From assembly GCA_015143295.1 (NCBI GenBank), contig CM026571.1, positions 30,160,505 through 30,224,504 on the forward strand: a DNA stretch of 64,000 nt. The letters are read 5' to 3'. The notes beneath the pieces are model-generated. The model saw only the letters and a list, made by a program, of their open reading frames with translations. It ran no database searches and was not told where the DNA came from. Of this stretch, positions 54,740 through 64,000 are shown in pieces. Position numbers and translations under genes: made by a program. The DNA comes from Tetracentron sinense. Its lineage: Eukaryota > Streptophyta > Magnoliopsida > Trochodendrales > Trochodendraceae. Positions within the stretch are counted from its first letter, which is position 1; each line of letters starts with the position of its first letter.

Positions 54740-55195
54740 TAGGGCTGTCAATGGATCAGATCCGGTTCCAATCCGGATCTGATTCGATTACCTGGAATTT
54801 GGACCCTATATGTGCTCCGTCGGATCAGATCCGGATATATGATGATCCGATCCAATTAAAATCCGATCAGATTAGAATAACAGTTTAAAATAATTTAAAA
54901 TATATTATATAGATTTTCTATGCATAAAGTATTAATTTTAAAAAAATTAACATTTATTAGAGTTAATTAAGATACTATTAGATTTTATATTATTAAAATA
55001 AACTTTTTTTTATAAAAAAATTAACCTTAATCGGATTAGATTGATTAGATTCAGATCTTACAAATATAATCAGATTCGGATTGATTATTCATGATCCGAC
55101 GAATCTCGGATCAGATTCAGATCTGTCGGATTCTTAATCGGATTGGATTTGGATCTAGGCAGATCCGGTCCAAATCCGACTCGTTGATAGCCCTA
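54740..55195. mobile_element. hAT-type MITE, 456 bp
   Basis: Terminal inverted repeats TAGGGCTGTCAA (54740-54751) and TTGATAGCCCTA (55184-55195) pair with one mismatch. Subterminal GGATCAGATCCGG and related inverted pieces fill both ends. Octamers ATAGTGGC (54732-54739) and ATAGCAGC (55196-55203) agree at 6 of 8, as expected for an aged 8-bp hAT duplication. No transposase. Confidence 0.8.
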
Positions 55196-55248
55196 ATAGC
55201 AGCACCTAAATACTTAGGTGTGGGTAAGTGGCTTTGTTGACTCCAACA

Positions 55249-55399
55249 TTTTATTTTTTTTTGCTGACTAAAACGCGGTTAGGCCATAACCCCGGTTAGT
55301 GAGTTAGTATATGTTCTGAGTTAGTGACGAGTGGAGATTACAACACTCACACCCTCTCGGGAATGGATCCCAGACCAGGTGGGCAAGCTTAGCTTCCCA
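55249..55399 (-). mobile_element. tRNA-derived SINE, 151 bp
   Basis: Flanked by a perfect 9-bp duplication ACTCCAACA (55240-55248 and 55400-55408). On the minus strand it begins TGGGAAGCTAAGCTTGCCC (box A-like) and has GGGATCCATTCCC (box B-like) about 30 bp on. It ends CAGCAAAAAAAAATAAAAT, an A-rich tail. Structure, size, tail and duplication fit a pol III SINE mobilised by LINE machinery. Confidence 0.8.
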
Positions 55400-55584
55400 A
55401 CTCCAACAAAAATTTTACTGCTAGAAAATTTGAGGAACATGAGGGAGAATCAATTAGTTAGGGAAATGATTGGTCCACTTGTGCGAGAGGACTCGCCACC
55501 TCATGAAAAAAAAAAGAGAGGTTCTCATTGGGCCCAGCAGAAGAAAAGTTCCATTGAAGAGAGTAAACTAGAAAACCTAACTCA

Positions 55585-55662
55585 ATGAACGAAGCCGACA
55601 TGGAGCTGAGCTACTACGACGAACAGGGCTCTGTGCTAAAGCGTGTCATTTGCGCAACGTGA
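55585..55662 (+). CDS. Possible small ORF or exon remnant
   Basis: ATG to TGA, 25 codons, MNEADMELSYYDEQGSVLKR and five more. It is GC-richer than its surroundings and of ordinary amino acid content, which stands out in a repeat-rich region. It has no recognised domain and ends seven bases before the target duplication of the MULE-type MITE at 55669, so a longer exon could have been interrupted. Chance is equally likely. Confidence 0.15.
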   Translation: MNEADMELSYYDEQGSVLKRVICAT

Positions 55663-55677
55663 TGCCGCATTCAGAAA

Positions 55678-55908
55678 GGCATTGGATTACCTCTAGTGCA
55701 CACCCGAGGCCCAGCCTCGGGCGTCCATTCATCTACCAACATTTCGCGCTAAAAAACAGAGAAGTCATTTGATTTTCTCCCCTGTTTTTTGACTTCTCCC
55801 GCATTGATATCTCTCCCCCTTTTTCTACCTTTTTTATCATCACATGGCAGTAGATGAATGGATGCCTGAGGCTCGACCTCAAGTGTGCACCAGAGGTAAT
55901 TTGATGCC
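55678..55908. mobile_element. Mutator-type MITE, 231 bp
   Basis: Long terminal inverted repeats of about 65 bp: GGCATTGGATTACCTCT at the left, with GGCATCAAATTACCTCT as the complement of the right end. The arms continue through GTGCACAC and CCATTCATCTAC. A perfect 9-bp target duplication ATTCAGAAA (55669-55677 and 55909-55917) identifies the Mutator group. No coding capacity. Confidence 0.9.
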
Positions 55909-56044
55909 ATTCAGAAATTGAAATTTTTACTACATGACAAAATGGCCTTTGCAAGCCAAGACGCGAGATGACATGTTCATGAACCCAAATAACGTTCATT
56001 CTATAACCATTACTATAAGGTTTCAGTGGCTATCCGCCTCCCTC

Positions 56045-56445
56045 ACAAGGCTCCAAGGGTAAGTAGCAAATGGAGGTAGCAAATGTGTCATTTGTAATTC
56101 TGTATACATATTTGCTACCTCCATGTGTATTTTTTCAAAATTATCACTCCAAGGGTAAGTAGCAAATAGAGGTATTTTATTATTATTTTAATTGGCAAGG
56201 GGCCCACTATTACCGTTTGAATCCTTTTATCGTTTGAATTGGCAAGGGCCCACTATTAATTTAATGCATGAAAGGATTTGCTACCTGATTGAACACCGGA
56301 CAAATTTGCCGTGTGAAAATCAAAGTAGCAAATTTGATGTTTCAGTTGCTGTGCCCCCGTTGGAGAGGATTTTATCCTACCTGACACAACAACTGTCCTT
56401 TGCTACTTAATTTGAAGGCCTCGTTGGAGATGGTCTTAGAATATC
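56045..56445. mobile_element. Probable MITE with AGTAGCAAA-type ends
   Basis: Left end GGCTCCAAGGGTAAGTAGC and the complement of the right end, ATCTCCAACGAGGCC then AAGTAGCAAAGG, are related. A perfect 13-bp hairpin GGAGGTAGCAAAT / ATTTGCTACCTCC lies at 56072-56084 and 56110-56122, and the left end is partly duplicated at 56149-56170. No clear target duplication, so boundaries and class remain open. Confidence 0.5.
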
Positions 56446-56529
56446 AAAAGAAAATCCATTAATTAATTAATTTATTATTATTATTAGGGAACGCGTGTGA
56501 GCCCACAGTCCACCACATGTCCATTTTCA

Positions 56530-56905
56530 AACATTTTAATCACGGTTAAGTTTAACAAATATGATTACTTTTTTTTAAATAACCAGGGTTAGATGGATTA
56601 ACCCTAGGGTTGAGTGAATCTTAACCACAGTTAATGAGTGTTAACTAAATTAAGGTCATTTTTCGAAAAACCAAAGTTAGATGGATGAACCCTAGGGGTG
56701 AGTGAATCTTAACCATAATTAATGAGTGATAACTAACCTGGGATAATTTTTCTAAAAACTAAAGTTAGATGGATGAACCCTAAGGTGAGTGAATCTTAAC
56801 CACGACCAATGTGTATTAACTAACTTAAGATTATTTTTTAAAAAACCAAGGTTAAATGGATGAACCCTCGGAGTGAGTGAATCTTAACAACAGTTAATTG
56901 AAAGT
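56530..56905. repeat. 88-bp tandem repeat, about four copies
   Basis: The phrase GTTAGATGGATNAACCCT recurs at 56588, 56676, 56764 and (as GTTAAATGG) 56851, spacing 88, 88, 87 bp. Each unit also holds GTGAGTGAATCTTAACCAC and a T-rich stretch. Confidence 0.9.
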
Positions 56906-57127
56906 TAAAAGAGACACATGGCATCCCGTGAAGTCATGCGCGTTCTGCTGGGCGGAATGCGCCCTCGCAAAGAATCATTCTCCTTATTATTATTATCCTT
57001 TTATCTACTTAAGTGTCATTACCAACAAAAAAGAAAATGTAATAATTAGTTATGAAGGATTAAGAACACTGCCATTTCATTATACAACCATACAGGAACT
57101 ATTTTTTTGTTTAAAAGTATCTAGTCA

Positions 57128-57302
57128 TGAGCAATGCTACGTTCACTTTCCAGTTGTCTATTATTCGGTTGTTTTTTCTAATTTTAGACAAAAAAATAAA
57201 TATATAAATGATGGGTCTCACAAAAAGTGTCATATTGTTTTGTCTTCTTGTATAACAAAAAGGGAAGAGTCGACAACCTAAAAGTGGACATAGCATTTCT
57301 CA
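57128..57302. mobile_element. MITE with GAGCAATGCTA ends, about 175 bp
   Basis: Left TGAGCAATGCTACGTTCACT and right end, complemented, TGAGAAATGCTATGTCCACT are inverted repeats of about 30 bp (5 mismatches), then GTTGTC on both. The two ORFs here run through the element and are not genes. Target duplication not resolved. Confidence 0.7.
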
Positions 57303-57401
57303 TCCTGGTCATTGGTTTTACAACCACCTAATTCATAGGAATCAATTTCAGACAAGCAGAGAAGATACACACATTACCATCGCTTAAGAACTTGAACCTT
57401 A

Positions 57402-57498
57402 GGCCTGATTGGCATCACTCTCAAGGAATAATTCTTTATTTCCTAGGATATTCTCAGGGAATAGAGAATTGTTCCTTGAGAGTGATGCCAAATGACCC
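57402..57498. mobile_element. Tourist-like (PIF/Harbinger) MITE, 97 bp
   Basis: Inverted ends GGCCTGATTGGCATCACTC and, complemented, GGGTCATTTGGCATCACTC, including a perfect 18-bp arm GGCATCACTCTCAAGGAA. Flanked by TTA on both sides (57399-57401 and 57499-57501), the usual 3-bp duplication of this superfamily. Confidence 0.85.
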
Positions 57499-57827
57499 TT
57501 AGCTTCCCAAAAATAGAGTATGCAACTTGTCATCAAAGGATAAGTGTTCCCTGCTGGGGGGGGGGGGAGTTTGCCCATTTATTCTTTTGGGTTATCATAC
57601 ACCTCTCACATGTTTACAATCGTGATATTTATATATATAATAGTATCGCATTGTATGGTTGATATTATTTCAAATGACTCGATTTTATATAAATATATAG
57701 CATTGCGTAATGAAGAGGTGGTGTCTTGGCTTTGGCCACTCATCTGATCCTAGAGAACAGATTTTATTTATTTATATATTTAGAGATTGGCATTATGAAA
57801 CTATAAGACAATTGATAAGTAAGGAGG

Positions 57828-58013
57828 CCCGTTTGGTTGCACTTCCATTTTCTGATTTTAAAAACAAAAATTTGAAAATTTTTACACAAAACATGTTTGG
57901 GAAACATGTTTCTTCCTGTTTGTAAAAATTAGTAACAAAATTTTTGGAAATCAAAAGTAATAGAAATTTTCTGTTATCTCTGTTTTTGAAAACAAAAAAC
58001 AAAAATAAAAAAC
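57828..58013. repeat. Left part of a MITE with GGCCCGTTTGG end
   Basis: GGCCCGTTTGGTTGCAC begins a stretch with the hairpin AAACATGTTTGGGAAACATG (57890s) and A-rich flanks, common in plant MITEs. The right end is not found: it runs into the CCA microsatellite and LTR H. Confidence 0.4.
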
Positions 58014-58017
58014 ATGG

Positions 58018-58190
58018 ACCTACCACCATCCACCTACCCACCACACTACTACCCACCACCACCACCACCACCCACAACCACAATACCAACACCACAACCA
58101 CCACGACACCACCACCACAATACCACCCACCACTATCACTACTACCACCACTACCATTACCACAACACCACTACCCACCACCACACAACC
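58018..58190. repeat. (CCA)n-rich microsatellite
   Basis: About 170 bp of irregular CCA, CAC and CTACCA triplets. It yields low-complexity open frames on both strands (Pro/Thr/His-rich and Val/Gly/Trp-rich), which I regard as artefacts. Confidence 0.9.
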
Positions 58191-58192
58191 AC

Positions 58193-59715
58193 TGTGACGC
58201 CCCGAACCCACGCCTTAAGGAATATCCTGTTTCGAGACACAAGCCCGGTCGTCATTTCCATGCAGCGGAAGACTTTGCCCGTGAAAATATGGAAATTTTC
58301 AAATTTTTCTTATGATCTTACATAAGCAATAATAATTGGTCATCACAATAACCCATCATAAGCAAATACATTGCCTTCACTTGATACGACGGTCCTTATA
58401 AACCTCAAACGTCTTGTCAGGATCCTATATTCTTAGGACAACAACACCATAATCTGATGACATAAAACGTCAGTGAGCTATGAAACCCAATAAAATCCAC
58501 AGTCCATATAGACTATTTTCCACATAGTAACATCCATCAATAATAATATAGTATTATAATTCAATTATCATATTATAATAATATGTAGAATAATATTAAC
58601 ATAATTCGTGACCTGAGGTCATTTAGAGTTATTTCACCCTATCCCGATGTTTCCAACCTCTAATTGTCAAGTTCATCCAATCATCGTCTACGACATCAGG
58701 TTACCATTCCAGATAACCTCTCACGCACTAGCCTTGAGTTCGCAGACTCGATCGACTGGGCCTTCGCTTGTGTACAACCTTTACCCATGAGTCTGTAGAC
58801 TCAATTATTAATCAACCAGGCCTACACCCATTTAAACCATACCTTGAGTCTTTAGACTCTATACAACCTTGAGTTCTTAGACTCTAACACAAAATCAACA
58901 ACTTGTACCATCTCAGGACATACCTAAGTACAATGATCCCCATTCCTCAATCTATTTTGAGACATAACTAAGTACAAGGATCCCCATTCCTTAATCTATC
59001 TTGGGACATACCCCACTCAAAGTCTAATTGGAACATACCGGAGTACAGAGGTCCCCACCCCTCAAGTATTGTTGGAACATACCAAAGTAAATAAGTCACA
59101 ATCATTTATGGCACCACATCATATTCAATCTTTATCAGGGCAAACTTGAGTACAAGGTCACTACCTCCATCAGATATACCTAGGTACAAAGATCACCACC
59201 CTATTAGGGTAATCGTCAGCCTCAACCACGCTCGATCCTCACTCCTCAACCCGTCTTGGGACATACCTAAGCACAACGATCCTCATTCCTGAACCTGTCT
59301 TGGGAAAACCTCCCTCAGTGTTTTATTGAAACATGCTGAAGTACAGAGGTCTCCACCCCTCAAAATATTTTTGGAACATACCGAAGTACAGAGGTCCCCA
59401 TCCCTTAAGCCAACATTCATTTATCCAACCTCTATTGGGACATACCTGACACCGCAGATCACCATCCCTCAAGGAAAACATCTATAGGGACATACCTATT
59501 GTATAACATTTGTAATCATAACTTTTACTTTCTTTTAATCTTTAACTCTAATAAAACTTATTATATTTTTTAAAATAATTCATGTAATTATGTAAGCTAT
59601 TTTATTTATTTATTTTCACTCATATAATTACTTATTTATATTTATTTAAAAAGAACCTATGTAATAATTAAATTCATCATTTATCTTGTCAAATAAGTAT
59701 AAATATTATCTTACA
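58193..59715 (-). repeat. Tekay-like LTR H (right boundary uncertain)
   Basis: TGTGACGCCCCGAACCC at 58193 is the complement of the end of LTR K. GAGTC..GACTC stems occur four times at 58734-58885. A minisatellite of about 60 bp (GTACAAGGATCCCCATTCC, GGGACATACC) spans 58905-59480. LTR-strand direction is minus, from comparison with K. I place the edge at 59715, where the tandem array begins. No TATA lies inside this stretch, so the array next to it may belong to the same LTR's U3. Confidence 0.6.
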
Positions 59716-61521
59716 TGTGTGGAACTCATGGTCAAAAGATTTTTCTCCATTATCATCTCACGGCCACCTTGTTCGCAAAATACTATTTTTTTTTCATGAG
59801 TATTTCATTTGTAAGTCTTAATCACTTTTCTGATCTTCATTACTTCATTCTCGAGCCACAAAACATAAAGATAAATTTAGATTAAAAATTAATTAGATTT
59901 AATTTAAGAATTAACTCGAAAGCTAAATTAGATAGATCGGAAAGTAATTGTCAAACTTTCCATTCTCTATCTCTCAAACTCTATCTTTTAAGTGTTTAGT
60001 GTACATAAACTTACGAATTTGAGATTTTAACTGAATATTTATAGATTTAAGCCTGAGCCTTTATGTTTTCCCGTAAAGAATCACGTGTCTGTGCTTGTTG
60101 TGTAAAAGTTGATCAGATTCTTCTGTTTTTCTCTTTCTTATTTTATTTTATCGTTCTAATCTAATTAAAGATTATCAAACAAAAAGTCTATGGTAGGTTC
60201 TATTATCATACACTTTAGCTCTTTATTTATTATATTATATGTTATAGAGAGAGTTTGATATACCATATAACTAGCCATCATTTATTATAAAGAATATTAA
60301 TTAAATAATTCATAATTAAATTAAATACATTAAGAAGATTCTAGCATATGAGATCTAGAGGGATCTCATTCTTCAAGGGTGGGAATCACTAGGTTAATTT
60401 TAGAATTCCAGTGTACTTAGGAGACATTTTCCTGAAAATTTTATTATGATTATTGAATTCTATCAATGCCCTTAGAGTTTTATAAATTGTAATTTAGTGG
60501 TCGTTCAAACGAATTATATTCATGAATCTTTATTTTAGAAAGTTTCTAGGCAATAGGTCTCCCGTCTTGATGTTTTTAAAATCTGTACGATGCATATGAG
60601 ATGTATGATGCTTATGAGATGTGCATAATGCTTATGATGTGTGCATGATGCTTATACTATAAATGAAGTGTATGCTATGTATGATACTTATACTATGTAT
60701 GATGCTTATGCTATGCATGATGCTTACAAGATGTGTATAATGTTTTTGGATTTTGAGATCTACATTATTCCTGAAGTTTATAATATATTTATCACTTTGG
60801 ACTGAGCACTAGGTATAGAACGTGCTGCAGAATTAACACGCATCTGTATCTAGAATTTTTGGACTGAGCACTAAGTCTAGAACATGCTGCAGAATTAACG
60901 CGCATCTGTATCTAGAAACGTGCATCAAACATCCATGAGCTTGTCCAAAATAATATATATATATATATATATTTGTTTAGCTATTATTATTATTTCTTTT
61001 TTGTAATGAAGGAATATGTCAAAAATTATATCGGTTAGACATATTTTAGGTACTCATTTATTAGTAAGGTACATAAGATATATACATAACTACGCGTTTT
61101 AATCAGGTGCACAATCATATATTCTAATTAAAACATATCATGTTTTACGCATAATAATATAATATCATATTAACAATCATCATAGAGATTTCATATTCAA
61201 AATAGTAATATTAGATAATAGTAATCTTGGTTGTTGTGCCTCATGACGAAAGTTTTAAAAGCAAATAACAAATCATAAGTCTAACTGGAAAATTATTTAA
61301 ACCTCGGCTTAAAATGATTCTAAAACCTAAGTCTTAAATAATTTAAATCTTATTTATTCAAGATTTTTCTCTAATATACTTAACCTTTACAAATTTAATG
61401 TCTTAGCTTGATCGTTATACGACCCAAATTTAAAATAACTCATAAGTCTCACTTGAACACCAGACATCCTAACTTATAATTATCACTGTGTCATTTCAAA
61501 CTCATAATATAATAACATACA
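59716..61521 (-). repeat. Tandem array unit 1, 1,806 bp
   Basis: Begins TGTGTGGAACTCATGGTC and shares its full length with unit 2. Landmarks: TATA-like CTATAAATA (minus) at 60036-60044, a 15-18-bp minisatellite GATGCTTATGCTATG at 60590-60745, two 62-bp repeats with GGACTGAGCACTA and CTGCAGAATTAAC at 60799-60922, and a TA run at 60952-60972. No ORF of note. Confidence 0.85.
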
Positions 61522-63353
61522 TGTGTGGAACTTATGGTCAAAATATTTTTCTCCATTATCATCTCACACTCACCTTGTTTGTAAAATACTCTTTTTTTTC
61601 ATGAGTGTTTCATTTGTAAGTCTTAATCACTTTTATGATCTTCATTACTTGATTCTTAAGTCACAAAACATAAAGATAAATTTATATGAAAAATTAATTA
61701 GATTTAATTTAAGAATTAACTCGAAAGCTAAATTAGATATATCGGAAAGTAATTGTCAAACTTTCCATGCTCTATCTCTCAAACTCTATCTTTTAAGTGT
61801 TTAGTGTGTCATAAACTTACGGATTTGAGGTTTTAACTGAACATTTATAGATTTAAGCCTAAGCCTTTATGTTTTCCCGTAAAGAATCACGTGTCTGCAC
61901 TTGTTGTGTAAAAGTTCATTAGATTCTTCTGTTTTTCTCTTTTTTATTTTATTTTATCATTTTAATCTAATTAAAGATTATCAAATAGAAAGTCTATGGT
62001 AGGCTCTATTATCATACACCTTAACTCTTTATTTATTATATCATATATCATAGAGAGAGTTTGATATACTATATAACTAGTCATCATTTATTATAAAGAA
62101 TATTAATTAACTAAATTAATAATTAAATTAAATACATTAAGAATATTCTAGCATATGAGATCTAGAGGGATCTCGTTCTTCAAGGGTGGGACTCACTATG
62201 TTAATTTTAGAATTCCAGTGTACTTAGGAGATATTTTTCTCAAAATTTTATTATGGTTATTGAATTCTATCAATGCCCTTAGAGTTTTATAAATCGTAAT
62301 TTAGTAGTGGTTCAAACGAATTACATTCATGAATCTTTATTTTAGAAAGTTTCTTGGTAATGGGTCCCGTCTTGATGCTTTTAAAATCTGTATGATGCAT
62401 ATGAGATGTATAATGCTTATGCTATGTATGATGCTTATGAGATGTGCATGATGCTTATGATATGTGCATGCTGCTTATGCTATGCATGAAGTGTATGCTA
62501 TATATGATACTTATACTATGTATGATGCTTATGCTATGCATGATACTTACAAGATGTGTTTAATGTTTTTAGACTTTGAGACCTACACTATTTTTGAAGT
62601 TTATAATATATTTATCACTTTGGACTGAGTACTAGGTCTAAAACGTGCTGCAGAATTAACATGCATCTGTATCTAGAATTTTTGGACTGAGCACTGAGTC
62701 TAGAACGTGCTGCAGAATTAACGCGCATCTGTATCTAGAAACGTGCATCAAACATCCATGAGCTTGTCCTAAATTAGATATATATATATATATTTATTAA
62801 TTTATTTGTTTACTTATTATTATTATTATTATTTTGTGACAAATGAATATATCAAAAATTATATCGGTTAGACATGTTTTAGGTACTCATTGATTAGTAA
62901 GGTACATAAGATATATACATAACTACGTGATTTAATCAGGTGCACAATCATGTATTTTAATTATAACATATCATTTTATACGCATAATAATATAATAGCA
63001 TATTAACAATCATCATAGTGATTTCATATTCAAAATAGTAATATTAGACAATAGCAATCTTGGTTGTTGTGCCTCATGATGAAAGTTTTAAAAACAAATG
63101 ACAAATCATAAGTCTAACTGAAAAATTATTTAAACCTCGGCTTAAAATGATTCTAAAACCTAAGTCTTAAATACGTTAAATCTTATTCATTCAAGATTTT
63201 CCTTTAGTATACTTACCTTTAGGAATTTAATGTCTTAGTTTGATCGTTATTCGACCTGAATTTAAGAATAACTCATAAGTCTCACTTGAACACCAGACAT
63301 CCTAACATATAATTATCATTGTATCATTTCAAACTCATAATATAATAACATAA
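61522..63353 (-). repeat. Tandem array unit 2, 1,832 bp
   Basis: Same order as unit 1 with point changes and small indels: TATA-like near 61842-61850, minisatellite 62391-62565, 62-bp repeats 62623-62748, TA run near 62779. The 93-codon frame at 61523-61804 is an incidental reading of the repeat. Confidence 0.85.
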
Positions 63354-64000
63354 TGTGTGGAACTCATGGTCAAAATATTTTTCTCCATTATCATCTCACA
63401 GCCACCTTTTTTGCAAAATACTTTTTTTTTTCATGAGTGTTTCATTTGTAAGTCTTAATCACTTTTCTAATCTTCATTACTTGATTCTCAAGCCACAAAA
63501 CATAAAGATAAATTTAGATTAAAAGTTAATTAGATTTAATTTAAGAATTAACTCGAAAGCTAAATTAGATAGATCGGGAAGTAATAGTCAAACTTTCCAT
63601 TCTGTATCCCCCAAACTCTATCTTTTAAGTGTTTAGTGTGACATAAACTTACGAATTTGAGATTTTAACTGAATATTTATAGATTTAAGCCTGAGCCTTT
63701 ATGTTTTCCCGTAAAGAATCATGTGTCTGTACTTGTTGTGTAAAAGTTGATCAGATTCTTCTGTTTTTCTCTTTTTTATTTTATTTTATCGTTCTAATCT
63801 AATTAAAGATTATCAAATAGAAATTCTATGGTAGGCTCTATTATCATACACCTTCACTCTTTATTTATTATATCATATATTATAGAGAGAGTTTGATATA
63901 CCATATAACTAGTCATCATTTATTATAAAGAACATTAATTAACTAAGTTCATAATTAAATAAAATACATAAAGAAGATTTTAGCATATGAGATCTAGAGG
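63354..64000 (-). repeat. Tandem array unit 3 (cut by window end)
   Basis: First 647 bp of a third unit with the same landmarks (TATA-like near 63676). The array continues past the window, so copy number is at least 2.35. Confidence 0.85.

Noticed and set aside
56192-56410. 72-codon ORF
   Set aside because: It lies entirely in the probable MITE at 56045-56445 and has no domain.
58014-58325. Two overlapping ORFs of about 100 codons and one reverse ORF
   Set aside because: They translate the CCA microsatellite (runs of Pro, Thr, His or Val, Gly, Trp) and extend into LTR H.
59716-64000. Ribosomal DNA intergenic spacer
   Set aside because: Tandem subrepeats are reminiscent of it, but there is no rRNA sequence, the units are very AT-rich and the boxes are TATA-like pol II sites leading into an LTR.

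Overview
This window is plant repeat DNA, almost certainly from an angiosperm. It has no bacterial-type operons, rRNA or tRNA genes or CRISPR array, and I found no convincing host gene. It is nested, mostly broken LTR retrotransposons of plant lineages (Sirevirus-like Ty1/copia, Tekay-like chromoviruses, Tat-like and Athila-like Ty3/gypsy), plus a 4.5-kb island of small DNA transposons and a SINE. I cannot name the species.

Layout. 1-3392: 5' LTR and gag of a Tekay-like element (A), cut at its zinc knuckle and joined to the 3' end and LTR of a copia element (B, 3393-5654). 5655-6764: reverse-strand Sirevirus-like LTR. 6785-35532 (minus strand): a Tat-like gypsy element (E) split by three insertions: a complete copia element (M, 8463-19559), a complete Tekay-like element (C, 21692-30841) and a solo LTR (D, 32232-34508). 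E's 5' LTR is 35533-38235 and itself sits inside the gag of a sister element F (38236-39564, LTR 39565-42134). 42135-49141: patchwork of a Tat-like integrase, a copia LTR (J), a partial Tekay-like LTR (K) and the 3' third of an Athila-like element (L). 49142-51981: solo LTR (G) with a perfect 5-bp duplication. 51982-53700: unidentified decayed sequence with a reverse-strand TATA box. 53700-58192: MITEs, a SINE and tandem repeats. 58193-59715: another LTR (H). 59716-64000: tandem array of about 1.8-kb units, each with a TATA-like box.

The best-preserved element is M. Its LTRs look 1-2 % different by eye, gag-pol is open apart from two frameshifts, and it has an intact extra ORF of about 400 codons between pol and the 3' LTR.

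Most notable observation: LTRs of unrelated superfamilies share a small cassette just upstream of the TATA box. It consists of clusters of CGATCG or GTCGAC palindromes around a core with TTTGTATGG and CCAGAGAG. It is recognisable in copia elements M and 5655-6764, in gypsy elements C, D and G, and again inside M immediately ahead of the extra ORF. Tat-like LTRs E and F carry a different palindrome family in U3. This suggests exchange or convergence of promoter parts between retrotransposon superfamilies.
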